Positions 33,026 through 36,430 of a DNA stretch of 36,430 nucleotides are shown piece after piece. Location: the NCBI GenBank assembly GCA_020073565.1, contig JAIQEY010000018.1, positions 1 through 36,430 on the forward strand. The letters run 5' to 3'. The notes beneath the pieces are model-generated. The model made no database searches and was not told the DNA's origin. It saw nothing but the letters and a program-made list of their open reading frames with translations. The translations under genes were made by a program, and so were the position numbers. The stretch is from Terriglobia bacterium. GTDB lineage: Bacteria; Acidobacteriota; Terriglobia; Terriglobales; Acidobacteriaceae. Positions within the stretch are counted from its first letter, which is position 1, and each line of letters starts with the position of its first letter.

Positions 33026-33766
33026 GTGCCACCACGGTGGGTAGCGGCTTGTCTGCTCCTATTTCTAACCAGCGTCGTGCTCAACGCTTGTGGAGGGCAC
33101 AAGCGAACGCCCGTGCAAGTCCCGCCGCCCCCGGTGATCCCGCAAGTGAAGCCCGCTCCGGCTCCCGCAGAGACGACCACCGGGGACGAGAACATCGTTG
33201 TCCCTTCCGGCGCAAAGCCGATCTTTGAAGAAACCGGCATGGCGAGTTGGTATGGCGCTCCTTACCACAACCGTCGCGGATCGAACGGCGAGGTTTACGA
33301 CATGAACGCCATGACAGCCGCGCACCGCACACTGCCGCTTGGATCCATCGTCCGCATTACGAATACCAGGACCGGAAACTCGGCGATTGTGCGAATTACC
33401 GACCGCGGCCCGTTCGTCGAAGGACGCGTGGTTGACCTGTCACTGGCGGCCGCCAAGGCAGTGGATGTTTATCAACCCGGTACGGCAAAGGTGCGACTGG
33501 AGGTGCTCGAAGCGCCCGCTCCCCTGGCTACCGGAGGGCGCTGGGCCGTGCAGATAGGCTCATTCGCCGACGAAAGAAGCGCGGGGAAGTTGGCCGACCA
33601 TCTGCAGAGACGGTATCAGACGGCGAAGGTGCTGAAATTTGCAAGCCCGACGGGCGATTGGTGGGTGCGCGTACGAGTGCGAGATGACGACCGGCAGCGT
33701 GCGGAAGCCCTGGTACATGAAACGCAGACTTCGGAAGGATCGATATTTCTGGTGCGCCTGGATTGA
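33026..33766 (+). CDS. rlpA: RlpA-like septal ring lytic transglycosylase with SPOR domain
   Basis: A lipoprotein of 246 aa from GTG at 33026. The lipobox LNAC follows a hydrophobic signal, then a proline-rich linker. The double-psi beta-barrel (GMASWYGAPYHNRRGSNGEVYD..MTAAHRTLPLGSIVRITNTRTG..ITDRGPF) and a C-terminal SPOR domain (RWAVQIGSFADERSAGKLADHL) complete it. RlpA cleaves denuded glycan strands at division septa, and SPOR targets it there. No ATG is available. GTG at 33026 is a conservative choice; CTG at 32996, overlapping the upstream TGA with GGAAG before it, would add ten residues. In frame, the upstream extension is open but not protein-like. Confidence 0.88.
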   Translation: MPPRWVAACLLLFLTSVVLNACGGHKRTPVQVPPPPVIPQVKPAPAPAETTTGDENIVVPSGAKPIFEETGMASWYGAPYHNRRGSNGEVYDMNAMTAAHRTLPLGSIVRITNTRTGNSAIVRITDRGPFVEGRVVDLSLAAAKAVDVYQPGTAKVRLEVLEAPAPLATGGRWAVQIGSFADERSAGKLADHLQRRYQTAKVLKFASPTGDWWVRVRVRDDDRQRAEALVHETQTSEGSIFLVRLD

Positions 33767-33924
33767 GTTCTCGACTGAAGAGCGGATGGCATTTGACTTA
33801 CCGTAGCAAATTCCAGGTTGGCCGTTTTCTAACTCGGATGGTATTGTTACTTCGTTGAACCTCCTCGCTGTCTTCCCAAATTACTTGCCGGGGAAACGCA
33901 ACTCCGGCCAGCGGGACTACGCTT

Positions 33925-34266
33925 ATGCCCGATTGCCTGTTCTGCCGGATTATGCGCGGCGAAGTGCCGTCCAAGAAAATATATGAAGACGAGCACACGT
34001 TTGCCTTTGAAGATATCAACCCGCAGGGTCCCACGCATGTGCTGATCATTCCCAAGAAACATATCGCCGGGCTAAAAGAAGCAACCGCGGACGACACGGA
34101 ATTGATCGGGCGCTGCCACCTGACGGCGGCGCGCATCGCGAAGGAGCGCTCGATCGAAGATGGTTACCGCACGGTGTTGAATGTTGGTCCGCGTGCGGGT
34201 CAATCGGTTTTCCATCTGCACGTGCATTTGATCGGCGGGCGCACGCTGCATTGGCCGCCCGGATAA
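33925..34266 (+). CDS. HIT family nucleotide-binding protein (HINT-like)
   Basis: A 113-aa histidine-triad protein, usually a purine nucleoside phosphoramidase or nucleotidyl hydrolase. The N-terminal zinc-site Cys pair is in DCLFCRIMRGEVPSKKIYEDEH, and the catalytic triad is FHLHVHLIGG. It is the typical short bacterial HINT length. It lies between rlpA and a small gene without tight coupling. Confidence 0.92.
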   Translation: MPDCLFCRIMRGEVPSKKIYEDEHTFAFEDINPQGPTHVLIIPKKHIAGLKEATADDTELIGRCHLTAARIAKERSIEDGYRTVLNVGPRAGQSVFHLHVHLIGGRTLHWPPG

Positions 34267-34340
34267 ACCCTCAGAACCATCCGTGCGGCTCGTACCCAGA
34301 TCATCAGAGCGTGTTTGCGCCCGGGTATATCCCGCTGGCT

Positions 34341-34346
34341 TACAAT
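34341..34346 (+). promoter_or_regulatory. -10 box for a probable leaderless transcript of the 66-aa gene
   Basis: TACAAT-cggtga-ATG, with exactly 6 nt between box and start codon. No -35 consensus is evident at the standard distance. Confidence 0.55.
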
Positions 34347-34352
34347 CGGTGA

Positions 34353-34553
34353 ATGGCAAATCTGACCCTGGTGTACGGTCTGCGCCTGCTGCCATCCGAC
34401 GAAGTGGCGGAAGTCGGCGAAGCGACCATTAAACTGAAAAATGGGCGGGACGCACACGTCCGGATGCACATCCTCGAGGGTGGCAAGGATGAGATCGAGA
34501 AACAGCTGAAGACCAGTCTGGAAGCGTTTTTCGACTTTTACCCAGAAATCTGA
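34353..34553 (+). CDS. 66-aa protein of unknown function
   Basis: A small soluble protein, MANLTLVYGLRLLPSDEVAEV at the start, with alternating beta (EATIKLKNGRDAHVRMHIL) and a C-terminal helix (EIEKQLKTSLEAFFDFYPEI). I do not recognise a family. It lies 19 bp upstream of the SpoIIE phosphatase gene, which suggests an operon and perhaps a regulatory role there. Confidence 0.7.
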   Translation: MANLTLVYGLRLLPSDEVAEVGEATIKLKNGRDAHVRMHILEGGKDEIEKQLKTSLEAFFDFYPEI

Positions 34554-34572
34554 TCGCGCCTGGCGGCATCCG

Positions 34573-36430
34573 ATGAGACTCGTACCTTTAGAGATCGAGA
34601 GCAAGCTGAGAGACAAAGGGCTCTGGCCACAGACCTGGACCGCGCGTGCCGCCATCTACGTGCTCGCCGTCGACCTGGTTGTCTTCGCACTCCAAATGCT
34701 CCTGAGCCGTTTAAGTCCGGGCGCATCGGCAAGCCTGGCGGGGTGGGTGAGCTTCCTCAGTTTTTTGGCCGCAACTCTATATACAGTGGTCGCGTTCCGC
34801 TGGCTGCGCTCGCAATTGTTGTGGCGGTTGCGCAACCGGCTGATCGTCACCTATGTTTTTATCGGCGTGATTCCGGTTCTTCTGCTGGGGATGATCTCTC
34901 TCATCACGCTGTATCTTCTGGCCGGACAGTTTGCCAGCTTCGTGGTGACGTCGGAGATCACGGCCCGGCTGCGCAGCATGGAGGCCTCGAACCGGGCGAT
35001 TGCAAAACAAATCTCACTGCGCTACAGCCAAGGCGTCAAGCCGAGTGGAGAAGCGATCGGGGGAATGCGGCCGCAGCATCGGGAATGGTCGCGGCGGCAA
35101 GTGTGCGCATGGTACCGGAACCAGGCGCAGCCCAACTGCGCGGGGCCGGCTGGAGCAGCGCCGTTCGACGCTCCTGGGTTTGTGAATGACGATTTCCGCG
35201 AGATCGTGCGGGACCACGGGGCACTCTACCTGCGCACAGCCACGGTGATCGGACCAGAGCCTGAATCCCTGCGCGTGATTGCCAGCGAACCGCTCGACCA
35301 GTCGATGGTAGTAGAGATGGCCGCTGACCTCGGTGAAATCACGCTGTATGGCACCTTGAATACACCAGCTGTGCAGCCGAAACCCTCCGATGCTGTCCTG
35401 AGTGGGAAAGAAAAAAACAAGCAAGGGATCACGATCATCCAGGGTGGAGCAGTTTCCGGAGACGGCCGGCAGTTCGAACCAACCTTTACCGCAGGAGCGA
35501 TTCCACCTGCCAGTAATGCGGTGGATCACGAGATCACCTTCGGGACGCCTCTGGCGGTTGTGGACTGGGCCTCGGCCACGGGCGAACGGCAGCGCGCCGG
35601 GGCACTGGTGCGCGTGCAGACGCGGCCTTCTATACTCTATGCGCGGCTATTTGCGGCGCTGGGAGACTTCGCCAAAGGCGTCGAATACATCCTGCTTTTT
35701 ATCGCGATTGTGTTCGCGATCATCGAACTGCTGGCCTTGTGGATCGGCACCCGGCTCACCCGCAGTATCACGTCGGCGGTGGCGCAATTGTATGAGGCCA
35801 CCAAGCACGTTAACCGTGGGGACTTCAGCCACCGCATCAAGGTGAAGTCGAACGATCAGCTGGCGACGCTGGCGAACTCCTTCAACTCGATGACGGCCTC
35901 GATTGAGAAGCTGATTCAGGAACAAAAGGAAAAGCAGCGTCTGGAAGGTGAACTGGCGATTGCGCAGGAAGTCCAGGCGCAGCTCTACCCGAAAGAAATT
36001 GTGCAGCTGGAGTCGCTCGAGGTGCACGGGTTCTGCCGTCCCGCGCGAACGGTGAGTGGGGACTATTACGATTTTCTCTCGCTGAATTCCGACAAGATGA
36101 TTTTGGCGGTGGGCGACATCAGCGGGAAAGGGATTTCGGCGGCGCTGCTGATGGCGACCATCCACTCGGCGGTGCGGGCCTACAGCATCGAAGGCATTCC
36201 GCTGCTGCGCGAGCCGGCGGCGGTGGGCGCGGCCGCGGGCTCCGGGCTGATGCTCGCTTCCGAGATCAAGGGCGCGGAAGTGTCACCCGCGTCCCTGCTG
36301 GGACTGCTCAATCATCAACTGCTTGAGAGCACTCCAGCAGCAAAATACGCAACGCTTTTTCTCGGGATCTACGATGGCGCCACGCGCCGACTTACCTACA
36401 GCAACGGCGGGCATCTGCCCCCGATCCTGA
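34573..36430 (+). CDS. Membrane-anchored SpoIIE/PP2C phosphatase with HAMP domain (cut by window end)
   Basis: At least 619 codons, open at the right edge. Hydrophobic segments at about 26-44, 54-75 and 90-117 precede a long sensor region. A fourth TM (YILLFIAIVFAIIELLALWIG, about 373-393) leads to a HAMP domain (LTRSITSAVAQLYEATKHVNRGDFSHRI) and a coiled linker (ELAIAQEVQAQLYPKE). The PP2C/SpoIIE catalytic domain has the metal-binding Asp in SGDYYDF and VGDISGKG and continues through SNGGHLPPI. Such RsbU-like proteins dephosphorylate an anti-sigma antagonist in response to an external signal. It starts 19 bp after the 66-aa gene. No anti-sigma or antagonist gene is seen before the edge. Confidence 0.92.
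   Translation, partial: MRLVPLEIESKLRDKGLWPQTWTARAAIYVLAVDLVVFALQMLLSRLSPGASASLAGWVSFLSFLAATLYTVVAFRWLRSQLLWRLRNRLIVTYVFIGVIPVLLLGMISLITLYLLAGQFASFVVTSEITARLRSMEASNRAIAKQISLRYSQGVKPSGEAIGGMRPQHREWSRRQVCAWYRNQAQPNCAGPAGAAPFDAPGFVNDDFREIVRDHGALYLRTATVIGPEPESLRVIASEPLDQSMVVEMAADLGEITLYGTLNTPAVQPKPSDAVLSGKEKNKQGITIIQGGAVSGDGRQFEPTFTAGAIPPASNAVDHEITFGTPLAVVDWASATGERQRAGALVRVQTRPSILYARLFAALGDFAKGVEYILLFIAIVFAIIELLALWIGTRLTRSITSAVAQLYEATKHVNRGDFSHRIKVKSNDQLATLANSFNSMTASIEKLIQEQKEKQRLEGELAIAQEVQAQLYPKEIVQLESLEVHGFCRPARTVSGDYYDFLSLNSDKMILAVGDISGKGISAALLMATIHSAVRAYSIEGIPLLREPAAVGAAAGSGLMLASEIKGAEVSPASLLGLLNHQLLESTPAAKYATLFLGIYDGATRRLTYSNGGHLPPIL

Overview
The window looks like a chromosomal segment from an Acidobacteriota bacterium, probably of the Terriglobia / Koribacter type. 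This rests on GC-rich genes, Oar-like TonB-dependent receptors with an N-terminal carboxypeptidase-regulatory domain, large secreted S9 and M28 peptidases, small 'EELLRLALDSEQLT'-type membrane proteins, and many dispersed short palindromic repeats. The taxonomic call is inference from gene content; there is no rRNA or tRNA gene here. I see no phage, transposase, CRISPR array or classical defence island.

Layout. (1) 0.2-2.0 kb: a thiolase (-), then a small transcription unit on the + strand with a near-consensus promoter, a leader hairpin, a 15-codon lysine-rich ORF and a terminator. (2) 2.1-8.9 kb (-): the heat-shock run hrcA-grpE-dnaJ, followed by rsmE and a UvrD-type helicase fused to a RecB/Cas4-like Fe-S nuclease domain. 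(3) 9.0-13.1 kb: a two-TM protein of unknown function (-), then a sarcosine-oxidase-like flavoenzyme and a secreted NHL-repeat protein (+). (4) 13.2-17.7 kb (-): the Fe-S carrier ATPase Mrp, cytochrome bd oxidase cydAB, an acyl-CoA thioesterase, and a small cysteine-rich protein. (5) 17.7-20.4 kb (+): a TPR-like protein and an S9 prolyl-oligopeptidase-family peptidase. (6) 20.5-29.7 kb (-): M28 aminopeptidase, a TonB-dependent receptor and a two-gene secreted module, all exported, which suggests a peptide or protein scavenging and surface locus. (7) 29.9-36.4 kb: a small membrane protein (+), a lipoprotein-mutY-redoxin operon (-), then on + a 76-aa protein, RlpA, a HIT protein, a 66-aa protein and an SpoIIE/PP2C signalling phosphatase cut by the window end.

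The most unusual material lies in and between genes. Several families of short hairpin repeats recur. Some are inserted in frame inside rsmE, mutY and (twice, at equivalent propeller positions) the S9 peptidase. Intergenic gaps carry short tandem repeats of about 7-12 bp; two of these occur as direct and inverted arms around a spacer of 48-61 nt. Three genes have a TA[T/C]AAT hexamer exactly 6 nt before ATG, the layout expected for leaderless mRNAs. The large secreted protein at 20.5-23.9 kb looks like a matrixin-type metalloprotease whose zinc-binding motif has been entirely replaced.
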